From NCBI RefSeq assembly GCF_029633865.1, contig NC_079212.1:146894845-146958844 (forward strand): DNA of 64,000 bases. The letters are read 5' to 3'. Every line of letters begins with the position of its first letter. Position 1 is the first letter of the stretch. The notes beneath the pieces are model-generated. The model was not told where the DNA came from, made no database searches, and was given only the letters and a program-made list of their open reading frames with translations. This stretch comes from Lampris incognitus (lineage: Eukaryota; Chordata; Actinopteri; Lampriformes; Lampridae). Made by a program: the position numbers and the translations under genes. Shown here piece by piece: positions 1-41,355 of this stretch.

Positions 1-430
1 CCTGGATCAAGGTGCGGTTTTTTAAGTAGAGGTTTAACCACAGCTGTCTTAAAACTGCTGGGAACAATGCCAATAGTAAGAGATAAATTAACGATGTCTA
101 GCATTGTAGGTCCAAGAAAAGGCCAGGGGTCTTTAAAAAGTTTTGTTGGTAAGGGATCAAGTAGGCAAGCAGTTGGTTTAGAAGCTGACATGATCTGAGG
201 CAAAGTTTCAAGAGAGAGAGTCTCAAAAGCTATAATAACAGGGACTGTCAGTGACTCATCGTATAGATGTGAATTTGGTATGACAGAATCTGCAGGAGTA
301 GATGGAGTTGAAGAACTAATTTTGTTTAAGATCTCATCAACCTTATTGCAGAAAAAGTCTAGAAACTCATGGGCTGTGAATGGTGTGCAGCTAATAGACG
401 GCTGCTGTTTAGTAAGTTGAGATACAGTGT
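1..430 (-). mobile_element. LINE (L2-like) reverse transcriptase fragment, cut by the window edge
   Basis: Reading the minus strand from about 175 down to 3 gives one open frame that passes LDPLPTKLFKD, then IVNLSLTIGIVPSSFKTAVV, then KPLLKKPHLD. This is the start of the reverse transcriptase domain of L2/CR1-type fish LINEs, before the NYRPIS block. The element continues beyond base 1, so its catalytic part is outside the window. Bases 175-430 look like the upstream linker of the same element but have stops. Family assignment at clade level is from memory of the motif, not a search. Confidence 0.65.
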
Positions 431-1039
431 CAAAGAGAAATCTGGGGTGATGTTTATTAATATTTATTAAGAGAGAGAGATACGATGTTTTTGCAGCAGA
501 TAAAGCACACTTGTATTTCAATAAACACTCATGCCAAGTTAGGTAAAAAACTTCCCGTTTTGATTTTCACTATTTAAGTTCCAGTCTCCTGCAGGCCCAC
601 TTAAGAGCACGTGTCTCGTCATCAAACCAGACTAATATTGTCATGTTGACACCTGTATGAGGAAAAGTGACTTCCCTTCTCTGCATGAAAACCTACAGAT
701 GTGTCAGCCTGTGGTTTGGGTGTTGATTTGGAGGCGGGGAAAGTTGGGATTGGCTTAAAGATTAATGAGGCACACCTGTCTGTCTTTGCACGGTTGCAAA
801 ACCTCTCTGAATGTCTTTCCCACAAGCCAACAGGAGAGGCTCTCAAAATTCAACCTTCAGGCACAAACACACTAACACCAACACACACACACACACCAAC
901 ACCTACCCATACCAACACCGACACAAATACCAACAAACACCAACGCCCCCCTGCCTGTGCAGTGATTGTGATGTGGTCAGAGAGCGTGCATGGCACCGCG
1001 AGCCACAGCCAAGCAGGAAAGTAAACACATTACCAATTC

Positions 1040-1078
<39 letters not shown>

Positions 1079-1198
1079 ATGTGTGTTTTAGTTGTATGCC
1101 CTGGAGCTGACCACTGAGCTGCGTCTACCTCTGCTCGAGCCGAGCTGTCAGGACAGCGAGGCGTATGTCTGTGCAGAGAGACTTTTCATCAGCCTGCA

Positions 1199-1260
<62 letters not shown>

Positions 1261-1525
1261 TTCAATACAGCAGGAGGGTCTTGTGCCCAGGTTCAATTCC
1301 TGTATCATCACCATACACACCAAAGTGCCATTTAGCAAGGTACCTGACCCTATCTAGTGTAGTGACCTAAAATAAAACACATTCTTTGGGGGAATTAATA
1401 AAGAAATAAAAATATATTTAATCTGTCAGATAGGTTGTTTTCAATATTCTCAGATTTTGAACCTCTGAACACAATAGCAATAACTAAAAATAACCTTTGA
1501 AGACAAGCACACAGGAGTAGCTTCT
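430..1525. other. Intergenic stretch with two dinucleotide runs, no gene seen
   Basis: I see no exon or transposon protein here. It holds a (GT)n run at about 1042-1075, a degenerate CA-rich tract at about 870-930, and a (CA)n run at about 1200-1258. The short open frames are by-products of these runs. Confidence 0.6.
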
Positions 1526-1700
1526 GAGATGCTGAATGTGGAGCTGCCAAGGAAGAGGAGAAGAGGAAGGCCAAAGAGGAAGTTTATGGATGTGCTGAGG
1601 GGGGACATGCAGGTGGCTGGTGTGACAGAGGAAGATGCAGAGGACAGGAAGAGATGGAAACGGATGATCCGCTGTGGCGCCCCCTAACGGGAGCAGCCAA

Positions 1701-1739
<39 letters not shown>

Positions 1740-1742
1740 AAG
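1526..1742 (+). mobile_element. RTE-like LINE, 3' terminal fragment
   Basis: The plus strand encodes the end of the RTE-like reverse transcriptase ORF (MLNVELPRKRRRGRPKRKFM, then DVLRG), then the conserved tail CGCTGTGGCGCCCCCTAACG, and ends in a TAG trinucleotide run. The same 3' end recurs at 8.9, 21.8-22.2, 41.4 and 57.6 kb. A short tandem-repeat tail is typical of the RTE clade. The copy is truncated to about 0.2 kb. Confidence 0.85.
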
Positions 1743-1799
1743 AAGGGAATAGAAACAGCTAATAATATGGCTTTATTAGTGACTTGTATTATTTTGGTT

Positions 1800-1848
1800 C
1801 AATACCCTCTAAACATACCTGCTAGACAGGTATGTTTAGAGGGTATTG
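1800..1848. repeat. Perfect inverted repeat, 22-bp arms, 5-base loop
   Basis: The left arm (1800-1821) and right arm (1827-1848) are exact reverse complements around the loop CTAGA. The arm begins CAATACCCTCTAAACATACC. The stretch could form a hairpin in RNA or a small cruciform in DNA. It lies between a RTE tail and a SINE fragment and belongs to no element I recognise. Confidence 0.95.
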
Positions 1849-1897
1849 GCTTTTCAGCACCATCCTGACAGACGTATGTACATTAATAACATCTCCC

Positions 1898-1958
1898 CCC
1901 CTTTTTTTTTCTCCCCAGTTGTATCTGGCCAGTTACCCCACTCTTCCCATCATGGTCA
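1898..1958 (-). mobile_element. 3' fragment of the tRNA-derived SINE common in this window
   Basis: The tract CTCCCCAGTTGTATCTGGCC followed by AGTTACCCCACTCTTCC matches the 3' part of the full SINE copies at 10.8, 26.8 and 30.3 kb, in minus orientation. Only about 60 bp remain; it abuts Gypsy sequence. Confidence 0.75.
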
Positions 1959-1984
1959 GTCTCAGCCTTTTTGTCTGTGTCCCC

Positions 1985-3061
1985 TCAGCCCACAACCAAG
2001 ATGTCGCCCGCAATAGGCTCGATGCCTTTCAGTCCAACCAGAAGCTCATGTTGTTTTTGCTGACATACCTCAGGTGCCATCGATACTCCGAATGGTAACT
2101 TGAGCCAACGTTTCCTCCCCCAGGGAGTCCAAAAAGTGGTCACGAGACTGCTCTCGTTATCCAGTTTGCATTGCAGAAACGCATTTCTGGCATCCACCAA
2201 GGTGAAGATTCTTGCCTTTGGTAGTTTGTATAGGACGTCCTCCAGAGTTTAGCGTCTTACCCAGTTGAGTCCTGGGTAAGACACATTGGGTGCCAGCCTT
2301 TTCTTATCCTTGAGGCTCATTATACATTACAAGTGGCCCCAGAGTCCAACTGACATTGTTGTGGCTTGAGAAGTCTTCATGTTACAAACCATTTCTTCCC
2401 TTTAGCTTGTGCTGCACCGATTCACTGTTTTGCTCTGACTTCTCTGCCATATTTTCCATGCAGTGCACTTTTCCATCAGTAGGTCTTCTTTTGCTTTTTT
2501 GACACACTTTGACACTTTCTGCATCTACGGATTTGGATGACTTACTCCGCCTCACTTGGTTATGCCTGGATTTTTGGCGACGGTGTGAACCACATGGGTA
2601 TGTGGACTTGCTATTTCCATTGTTGTCATTCTAATGTAAGTCTCAATAGCAGTAATTAACGTGAGTTCCTTTTCTCTTAACATTCTGCGCGTTGTTCTCT
2701 CATTTGCAACACCCAGTACAATTTTGTCACGAATCATCTCATCTCTTAGCTGTCCGTTCTCACAGGTCACTGCCTTTTCTCTCAGTCTAGTCATGAAATT
2801 GTCTATGGATTCGCCTTCCTCCTGTTTGCAGCTCCCAAACACGTACCTTTCCTATATCACCTTCGTCGCAGGTTTGAAATAATTTTCCAACACATTCAGT
2901 ATCACTGCGGCATCCCCTTGATCCTGCTCAGAGAGGTTCAGGTTGTGACGGTAGATATGTCTGCATTTTTTTAGAAACTTGATGCATCTCTTGTCAATAC
3001 ATTTGTAGCCCACTTCCTCAAGACTGTTAGCAACACCCACAAGCTGGCCGCAGCAAGCCAC
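1985..3061 (-). mobile_element. Ty3/Gypsy LTR-retrotransposon debris: gag and reverse transcriptase pieces
   Basis: On the minus strand, 3061-2552 contains gag-like sequence, including LSEQDQGDAAVILNVLENYF and then FGSCKQEEGESIDNFMTRLR. These blocks lie in two frames. Further on, 2200-1985 carries a reverse transcriptase piece with NAFLQCKLDNESSLVTTFWT and LKLPFGVSMAP. The catalytic YXDD position reads AGDI, so the active site is altered. Most of the region between gag and RT, including protease, is missing, and there are several frame breaks. No LTR was found on either side. This is a decayed, non-coding copy. Confidence 0.85.
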
Positions 3062-3084
3062 AGTGACAAGCTGCAGCCAGCGAT

Positions 3085-3200
3085 AAGTTTAAAAAGTCAT
3101 AAGTTTAAAAAAAAAAAAACTCAAGTAAAGTACAGATACTCGAAAAATATACTTAAGTACAGTACTCAAGTAAATGTACTTCGTTATTGTCCACTCCTGT
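3085..3200. mobile_element. Probable MITE fragment with AAGTA/TACTT repeats
   Basis: The sequence CAAGTAAAGTACAGATACTC followed by alternating ACTTAAGTAC and CTCAAGTAAATGTACTTCG is self-complementary and resembles a common fish MITE end. Similar words occur at about 30713-30740. Identification is from pattern only. Confidence 0.45.
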
Positions 3201-3310
3201 TTAAAATACATCAGACTTTGTGTGTTAGCTTTGGTCCCAGGATCCATGTTGACAAGGTGGAACTGTTTACTGCTGAGCTGGCAGCACACCAGCCACGATG
3301 GCTGCTACAC

Positions 3311-3500
3311 CTTGTTTGTAATCCTGCTAAATCTTGTTTGTAGTCCTGCTACATCTTGTTTGTAGTCCTGCTATACCTTGTTTGTAGTCCTGCTATACCT
3401 GGTTTGTAGTCCTACTACACCTGGTTTGTAGTCCTGATACACCTTGTTTGTAGTCCTGCTACACCTGGTTTGTAGTCCTGCTACACCTGGTTTGTAGTCC
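3311..3500. repeat. 22-bp minisatellite, about 9 copies
   Basis: Tandem copies of a 22-bp unit, TTGTTTGTAGTCCTGCTACA plus CC, with scattered substitutions. The unit shares GTAGTC and CTGCTAC with the larger 22-bp array at 52.3-53.5 kb. Confidence 0.9.
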
Positions 3501-4535
3501 CAGAACTTCAGAGTCAACAGGTCTGTTTCTCTCTGCCACCTACATCCATTATATCACACCATTGTTCTACTGGAAGACTGACTGTCTGTCCAACACCACC
3601 ACATCACCTCCACCTTTCACATGGATAAAATAAGCACTTATTAATGGAGAAAAATCATGGATTTGAACTCAAGGGTTGCTCACTGCGTGTTTAGAGCTAA
3701 TCTTGTTCGCATGGCTTTTTTTGCACCATGTTTCACGTCTGTGTTTGCGGTAAGACAGCGACATGTCCATGCATTGCTTTGCTCTGTGAGTGATGTTTGG
3801 GTTTGCTTATACCTGGACAAGCTTCAATTGAATAATTCTTATTCCAGAGCTGTTTTAAGAATCATTGCTGAGTAATGAATGACATTTAAAAGAAGCAAGC
3901 TGGGTTCATTGCAGTTCATTGACTGTCTCGTTATGTGTGTTGCTTGCGTGTTTGTGTGTGCGAGAGGAAATAAAATCGCTGCCCTGCATGCACTTTGCAT
4001 GGTAGCCCTCCTTTCCATTAGTGTGACAGTGAAGAGCCATAATGCCTTAACGACTAAAGCAGTTTAATTGGCATTTGAAAATGACTTCTCTGTGGTTATT
4101 AGAGAGGCATGCAATCCAGAAAATGGGATGTTTTGCTTTATTTGCTCCTTTCCCCCTTTCTTTTGTCATGCTAGATTTGTTTTTCTTCAGGCATTTTTCA
4201 TTAAAACCATTGGAAACTGTCCTCATTTTGGGTTTCGTTGGTGTGTCTGTGTAGTTTTTTAAAGGTTTGGTGAAGTTGTGATGAATGTGGATTAACAGCT
4301 GCATGACATTTTTTTTATGGGCAGCAGCCCAGTCTCACTGCAGTGTTTCTATGTGCAGACATAACTGCAGACATGGGAGCCACCGTCCTGTTCCGAATGC
4401 CATTTTACCACAAAGTGGATGATTGGATAACAGGGAAACATCTCTGGTAGTGAAACAGTTGATTGCAGGTTTATTTACACTCGTTTAAGAACTCCTTTAT
4501 TGCTTTAAAATATTATTGCTGTGAATCTGAGGCAC
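3500..4535. other. Unique-looking sequence, no gene seen
   Basis: Mostly AT-leaning sequence without a transposon protein, tandem array or convincing exon. Open frames of 60-90 codons here have no recognisable motif. Confidence 0.5.
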
Positions 4536-5487
4536 ACAATAAGTAAGAATTCATTCATTCATTCATTCATCTTCAGGCGCTTCTCTGGGGTGGGGTCGCA
4601 GTGGCAGCAAGCTAAGTAGGGCACTCCAGACATCCTTCACCCCAGCAACGCCCTCCAGCTCCTCCTGCAGGATCCCAAGGTGTTCCCAGGTCAGATTGGA
4701 CATGTAGTCCCTCCAGCGAGTTCTGGGTCTACCCCGGGGTCTCCACCCAGTTGGCCATGCCTGGTAAACCTCCAAAGGAAGGAACCCAGGAGGCATCCTG
4801 ATCAGATGCCCGAACCACCTCAACTGGCTCCTTTCAACACAAAGGAGCAGCGGCTCTACTCTGAGCTCCCTCCGGATGTCCAGCTCCTCACCCTATCTCT
4901 AAGGCTGAGTCCAGACACCCTACGGAGGAAACTCATTTCAGCCGCTTATATCCGCCATCTCACCCTTTTGGTCACTACCCAAAGCTCATGACCATAGGTG
5001 AGGGTTGGAACCAAGACTGACTGGTAAACTGAGAGCTTTGTCGTCCGGCTCAGCTCCCTCTTCACCACAACGGTCCGGTACAACGTCCGCATTACTGCTG
5101 ATGCTGCACCAATCCACCTGTCAATCTCCCGTTCCATCCTACCCTCACTCGTGAACAAGACCCCGATATACCTGAGCTCCTTCACTTGAGGCAACAACTC
5201 ATCCCCAACCCGGAGGGAGCAATCCACCATAATCCGGTAGAGAACCAAGGCCTCAGACTTGGAGGTGCTGACTCTCATCCCGGCCATTTCACACTCAGCT
5301 GCAAACCGCCCCGGTGCGCTGGAGGCCGCGTTCTGATGAAGCCAACAAAACCACATCATCTGCGAAGAGCAGAGATGCAATTCTGAGGTTCCCAAAACGG
5401 ACACACTCCTCACCTTGGCTGCAGCTTGAGATCCTGTCCATGAATATCACAAACAGAATAGGAGACAAGGGACAATAAGTAAGAATT
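4536..5487 (-). mobile_element. Rex-type (Rex3/RTE-like) LINE, 5'-truncated, with 16-bp target-site duplication
   Basis: The minus strand encodes the C-terminal half of a LINE reverse transcriptase in two main frames. 5413-4946 has a segment with MRVSTSKSEALVLYR, YIGVLFTSEGRMEREIDRWI and VPTLTYGHELWV. 4823-4563 has RWFGHLIRMPPGFLPLEVYQ and RGRPRTRWRDYMS. The 3' end is at the left and finishes in a (GAAT)n tail at about 4551-4570. The insert (4552-5471) is flanked by a perfect 16-bp direct repeat, ACAATAAGTAAGAATT, at 4536-4551 and 5472-5487. That is the signature of target-primed insertion of a truncated LINE. Rex3 is my best family call from the motifs; RTE-related is safer. Confidence 0.88.
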
Positions 5488-5689
5488 GGCTCTTAAATCA
5501 AGCTTGGTGATATCAGTTGCAGTATTCTGTACTAATATAAGTAGTACTGGCGTGATCATACTTCACACTGCACATTTTTTCATGTAGTCAGAAATACTGT
5601 TATAAACATTCAAATAACGTGTTTGCATTTCTCGCTGGAATAGACGCTATTTTCCAAATAATGTGGCTGGAAGTCTGTTCCAATGGAAA

Positions 5690-8677
5690 GACATTAAAAA
5701 TCATTATTATCTATAGATCTTTATTTATTTTTGCAGATAACATATATGGCAATCATGCTTTTTCATATAACACCATCTAAAGACATTTATTATATTTTTT
5801 TTACATATAATATTTTACATTAGGCCCATGAAACAGTTAGAAATATATAAAACAATATTTTCTTACTAGACAGTGTTTCTATTACATTATAATTATCATT
5901 ATTATTACTCTATTACTGTTATTGTAACTTTTTTTTTTACATTTGAGAAAGATATGTGCTTTAGTTGTCTGAGATAATCATATTATTGCAGAAAACAGTA
6001 AATAATATCAGATTCTTTTCAACATCAAGACAGAAAACGTCAGGGTGTACGGACAGTCACAGGAACATGTATCACAGTCCAGTTCAACATCATCCAAGAG
6101 AGAAAACTGAAATATGGTAAATTTATACAAACTTCTGGAACCCTTTGTCATTGCACATTTTAATTCATATGTCTTTACAAAAACAAATTAAACTAATTAA
6201 ACCTGATCTCTATCACGTGTAGCTGCCACAGAAGCAAACTATGTGTGTCCTTTTCATAGTAGTGTAGTTTTATCTGTGGCGTTGAATGGCCTACAGCACA
6301 AAATCAGCATTTGTATTAAACTCTGTTTATATTGCTGAACAAGTTGATATGTAATAGTAGGTTTTCCTTTAACAAAGGAAAAGGAGGCGTTTCAGTGGTG
6401 TTTGCCTATACAGTATATAGCATTTGGCTGCCAGAGGAGCGAGCGGCTTTACTGCGACAGCGATGTCTTCTGGTTTAGCAGCGTCCTCTCTCCTTATCGG
6501 ACACCGGAGACTTGCACGTGCAAAGGGACAGAAACACACTATGGCTTCTAACAAGGGGCTGACTAAATGCCTTCACAGTTCTTATACACTGAAAGAAACC
6601 ATGCTAGCAAGAGGGGAAAAAACTACTTGGGAGAATAAGTGAGGATGTTGCTCTTTTCATCATTTAATTTTAGCATTCTGCGAAATATTCTACATTTCAA
6701 GTTTCTGCTGTTTCAGATATGTTGAATTTACAAAGTAAGGGAAATTGCTGCCATTTAAAAAAATAGCATTGTTTGTTTGTTTTTTTCCAGTGTATAGTCT
6801 TTGAGAGAATTTGGTCACTTCCACCTTTGTTCCTGAGGAGCGGGTCTCTAAATATGAAGGAAGGTAAATGCACTCCAGCGACAAGAGCGTTGGCTAACAT
6901 AGCAGTCCTCCGTCTTAACAGCCATCCTGTCTCCTGCCTTCATACTGCAAGAACGCAGCCGATGCCAGCTTTCTAGAATACTGAACATTTTGAAGACACT
7001 TCAACCAAGTGGAATGACACAAAAAACAAATTTAATTCCTCAGAAGAAAAAAACGTAACAGTAATGTATGCTAAATAGAGGTACTGACACTGGCCTCTTC
7101 CACCAGAACGGTGCCGGTGCGGAACCAGTTCTCCCTTGGTGCCTTTTGAAAACTGGCCCGCATTTCGACAGGTTTGAGAACCGAACTAAAGGTTACGGAG
7201 CGGAAGTTGGGGTAATTTCCATAGGTAGGTGGACAGAATGCATTTGCTTGACTTGCTTTTTATAAAGTTACTTTTACAGTCACTCTGCTTTCACTCATGT
7301 TTCCCCAAAATGGTGGCGAATTTCTTATTTTTACTGCATAACTAAACATCAATAGACATGCGCCAAGAGTTAAGGTGCAGTGAATTTCTTGTGGTAGCCC
7401 CTCCCATAGCCACTGATGTCAGGTTCCAACTTCTGGTCCAGGATTTTTGTGGTGCCATGCTGGTGCCAAAAGCACCAGCACCAGCACCAGTCTTTTTTCG
7501 GTGGAAAAGCGCGGAACCGGTTCTAGATTAGGCACTGGCACCAGGGTGGTGGAAACGGGCCTCATGGCTACTGTAAAGCTAAATAATTCTGTTAGCCGTG
7601 CTAGCTTATGACTTGATCTGGTGCTAATAGGCTGGTCTTTAGTACCCTGTTGATCTACAGTGAGACAATGGGGATGTTTGATTTTTCGATATTTAGTCAG
7701 CAGGTCTTGTTTTCTCTTTTGGACATGAAAAGATAATTTTGGTCCTTCTCACCCTCCCACAGAAACACCTCAAGAATGACCCTAAAAAGGGATTCACACA
7801 ACATACAAAGTTATCGTTCTTTAGAAAACAAAGAAACAATTTTAACAGTCTCCTGATATTCATACTACACAGGTTACTTTTGCTTTTGTCACCGGTACTC
7901 AATCATGCCAACAAAAAAAAACCCAAAACCAACAAAAAGGACTGGATGGTTCAAAATCCATACTGGTCTTGTGCTTCTCAAAGGTGGCCCCAGAACCGGG
8001 TGGTAAACATTATTGGTTAACTGCAGACTGTCTGGCTAAAGAATATTTTACATATACAAGGAGATTTGGCCTTGCCCGTTGCACATTCCCATTTAGTCTG
8101 CTTCACATTGGTCAAAATTCAATTTTACCTTTATAATTTTCATTCACCAACAACATCGCATTCAATTCAATGCATTTCTTCAACGTACAAGCAAACTGAA
8201 TTTTATCTATATTTTTCTTTGAAGAGTAATATTTTAATAGATTATTTACTTGTAAATATCTTTAAATTAGCACAATACGGTTGAATCACACCGGGCCTCC
8301 AAATTTAAATTAAAAATCCAAAATACAGTAATCTTCTAGGTCACATTTCCTTTTCTAGAAAGACTAACATTTTTTTGCATAATGAAATACAAACTACCAC
8401 AACAACATCGCCAGATAGTTTGTCTTTCCTCGTAATTTTTTTAAACTCTGTATTATACAAATGAACAAGAGAAAAACCTCTAAAAGTGACGGCGTAATCA
8501 GGTTGTTCTCGTGTGTCCCCAGGAGGTAGGTGAATAAAAGCAGACGTTGAAGTCTGGTGGTCGTTCCCAACCTTGATTACGTGTTTTTCCGTGCGTACGG
8601 CGCCAATCTGGCCCATCAGACAGACAGACACACAGACACACAGACACACAGAGAGAACAACGGATGGACAGAAGTTT
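5690..8677 (-). other. slc6a1: Putative 3' UTR of slc6a1 (extent inferred)
   Basis: The sequence after the slc6a1 stop codon, read toward lower coordinates, has no further coding homology until the Rex insertion. Minus-strand AATAAA hexamers occur at about 5709-5720 and 5786-5792, in a very AT-rich stretch, and ATTAAA-type signals occur at about 8233 and 7028. A 3' UTR of 2-3 kb would be usual for vertebrate GAT-1 genes. The interval includes a MITE at 7079-7563. No transcript evidence is available, so the end point is a guess. Confidence 0.4.
7079..7565. mobile_element. MITE with long imperfect terminal inverted repeats
   Basis: The left end (GGCCTCTTCCACCAGAACGG, then TGCCGGTGCGGAACCAGTTC) and the reverse complement of the right end (GAGGCCCGTTTCCACCACCC, then TGGTGCCAGTGCC and AGAACCGGTTCCGCGC) are clearly related over about 60 bp. 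No transposase frame lies between them, so it is a non-autonomous DNA transposon. The superfamily could not be decided because no clean target duplication is visible. Confidence 0.7.
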
Positions 8678-39049
<30,372 letters not shown>

Positions 39050-39161
39050 GGTTCCGCTCGGTGTGTTTCAGTCCGGACCGGTGGACCGGAGGGAGTTCGG
39101 TCCGTCAGCCGCCTCCGCGGATCACGGCGACGGGAGGCGAATCGGAGCCGAGATCACCAAC
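39050..39161 (-). other. slc6a1: Probable 5' UTR part of slc6a1 exon 2
   Basis: A good acceptor (TTCTGTGTCGTCCGCAG at 39162-39178) precedes 112 nt of GC-rich sequence that runs into the ATG. It implies at least one upstream non-coding exon, as in mammalian SLC6A1. Inferred from splice signals only. Confidence 0.65.
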
Positions 39162-39209
39162 CTGCGGACGACACAGAACAATGGACGTTAACTTCCCTGG
39201 ATGAAGAAC

Positions 39210-39324
<115 letters not shown>

Positions 39325-39493
39325 TTGGTCCAAAATAAAAGCGAGTCAAACCGTTTAGCCACCTACCGATGCAACCCTGCTATGTGACGGACATTTTAAC
39401 GAGGACAAATAAAAACTGGATCTCTAAACTCCAACAAGGTCACAATATTGTCTGTTTGATTCACTGTAAACATTTGGTAGAAAAAGAGACGGC

Positions 39494-40025
39494 AGCTGCC
39501 AGGGTCTCCTGCAGACTCGACCAGGGTCTCCTGAAGACTCGACCAGGGTCTCCTGAAGACTCGGGCAGGGTCTCCTGCAAACTCGGCAGGGTCTCCTGCA
39601 GACTCGGCCAGGGTCTCCTGAAGACTCGGCCAGGGTCTCCTGCAGACTCGGCAGGGTCTCCTGAAGACTCGGGCAGGGTCTCCTGCAGACTCGGCAGGGT
39701 CTCCTGCAGACTCGGCCAGGGTCTCCTGCAGACTCGGCCAGGGTCTCCTGAACACTCGGGCAGGGTCTCCTGCAAACTCGGGCAGGGTCTCCTGCAGACT
39801 CGGCCAGGGTCTCCTGAAGACTCGGCCAGGGTCTCCTGCAGACTCGGCAGGGTCTCCTGAAGACTCGGCCAGGGTCTCCTGAACACTCGGGCAGGGTCTC
39901 CTGCAGACTCGGCCAGGGTCTCCTGAAGACTCGGCCAGGGTCTCCTGCAGACTCGGCCAGGGTCTCCTGAAGACTCGGTCAGGGTCTCCTGCAGACTCGG
40001 CAGGGTCTCCTGCAGACTCGGCCGG
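39494..40025. repeat. 22-bp minisatellite, about 24 copies
   Basis: Unit AGGGTCTCCTGCAGACTCGG then CC, with 21- and 22-bp variants (GAAGACTC/GCAGACTC/GCAAACTC). Open frames on both strands (GDPAESAGDP and similar) reflect the repeat, not a gene. Located in putative slc6a1 intron 1. Confidence 0.96.
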
Positions 40026-40199
40026 TATTATGTCTAATAATGCAGTCATGATGGTAGCAAGGTTCGGCTGTGCGGTGCGTCGTGGTTAATACCAGAGAGG
40101 ATGTGACGCCGTCCATACAAGACGACACCGTTTCATTTCACAACAGCCTCCTAGTCTAACGTGTAATTCGGACCATGCTCCTTCGAGAGTCAAATAAAG

Positions 40200-41180
40200 G
40201 AGAAGAAAACCACGACGGACTGGATGGACCATGGCGCGCGCCCCCTCCTCTGCCGTGCGTAATAATAATTGGCACCCGCGGATTATTATACCGGATCCTA
40301 TGGATGGCCCGAGACGCGTTATATGGCACAGATATCCGACGTACTTCCACTAAGCCGGCTTGTCATAGGACCTCCGCTTGTGTTAAGCGGTTCTCTCGGA
40401 GGGGACCGTCTCCTTCAAGCACACGCCGAGCCGGAACCCGACGCGCGCATCCCCGCTTGCCACACGGAGGAAACCTGCACCTGGAGCGGTTGCGGCTCCG
40501 CGCATCCCCCCACGTGTCTTTTGGCGCTCGGGTCGACGGATCTGCGGGTCGCGACGCATTTTGGCCACACGTTTAAAGCCGAAGTCGTGCGTGCGTGCGT
40601 GCGCGCGCGCGCGCGCGCGCGTCGCCGGCTGCGCCGCGGTGACCGGGAGTCGTCAGTAAAAGTTTAACCACGCTAGGAGACTCATGCAGCGCCTACAGAC
40701 GCACAGCAACGCACCTACAGCGAACCCTCTCGCTCCTCTCCGGGTCTCTCTGCCTCTGGGGGTGACACCTCGCGCGTCACCAGTAAACGAGTGATTTCCT
40801 CTCCGTCTGACGCGTCGGGGCCCAAAGTGGGAGCTTCTCCATCCGCGGCGGAAGAACAAAATATCCCGATGGAGGGATGGAGGCGAGCTGTGCGTAAGAG
40901 TGCGCGCTGCTGTCCAGAGAGAGAGAGAGGGGGAGAGAGAGAGAGAGGGGGAGAGAGAGAGTCGCTGAAAGAGGAGGAGAGAGAGAGGGGGGGGGGCGTA
41001 AGACACAGTTCGCGTGCGATCCGCGTGCGCTCTCATCCACACCGCGTCAATGTCAGCTCAAAGTCACCCCCCCTCCCCCATTTCCTCCCCTCCCCTCTCC
41101 TCCCCATCCGCAACATGTCTTCCAGAGAGAGACGGCCGGTCAGAGAGACGAGTCCTCTTGTCTCAAGGTTTTATATCCTT
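40200..41180 (-). promoter_or_regulatory. slc6a1: CpG-rich block, putative slc6a1 promoter and first exon region
   Basis: Dense CpG (for example GACGCGCGCATCCCCGC) contrasts with the CpG-poor surroundings. A minus-strand TATA-like word, GGATATAAAA, lies at 41169-41178, upstream in gene sense. A (GC)n tract at about 40594-40622 could adopt Z-DNA. The block sits 1.2-2.1 kb upstream of the first coding exon, where a non-coding exon 1 would be expected. I could not locate exon 1 or its donor with confidence. Confidence 0.45.
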
Positions 41181-41216
41181 ACCGCGTTTTTTGTTTTTTT
41201 TTACATCAGCAACTTT

Positions 41217-41221
<5 letters not shown>

Positions 41222-41286
<65 letters not shown>
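41222..41286. repeat. (CT)n microsatellite
   Basis: About 32 CT units at the edge of the CpG-rich block; a smaller GA-rich run lies at 40918-40960. Confidence 0.96.
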
Positions 41287-41288
<2 letters not shown>

Positions 41289-41355
41289 CGCGCGCCCTCA
41301 AAGGGCCACGTACAACCAGTCAATGTCCAGTAATGACTTAACGTTTTCGTCGTCT

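Noticed and set aside
8341..8649. 102-codon minus-strand frame below the slc6a1 stop
   Set aside because: It follows the in-frame end of GAT-1 and reads through TG-rich 3' UTR sequence; no motif.
39369..40049. Frames of 141-217 codons over the 39.5-kb minisatellite
   Set aside because: Repeat-derived Gly/Asp/Pro or Leu/Gln periodic peptides with no start context or homology.
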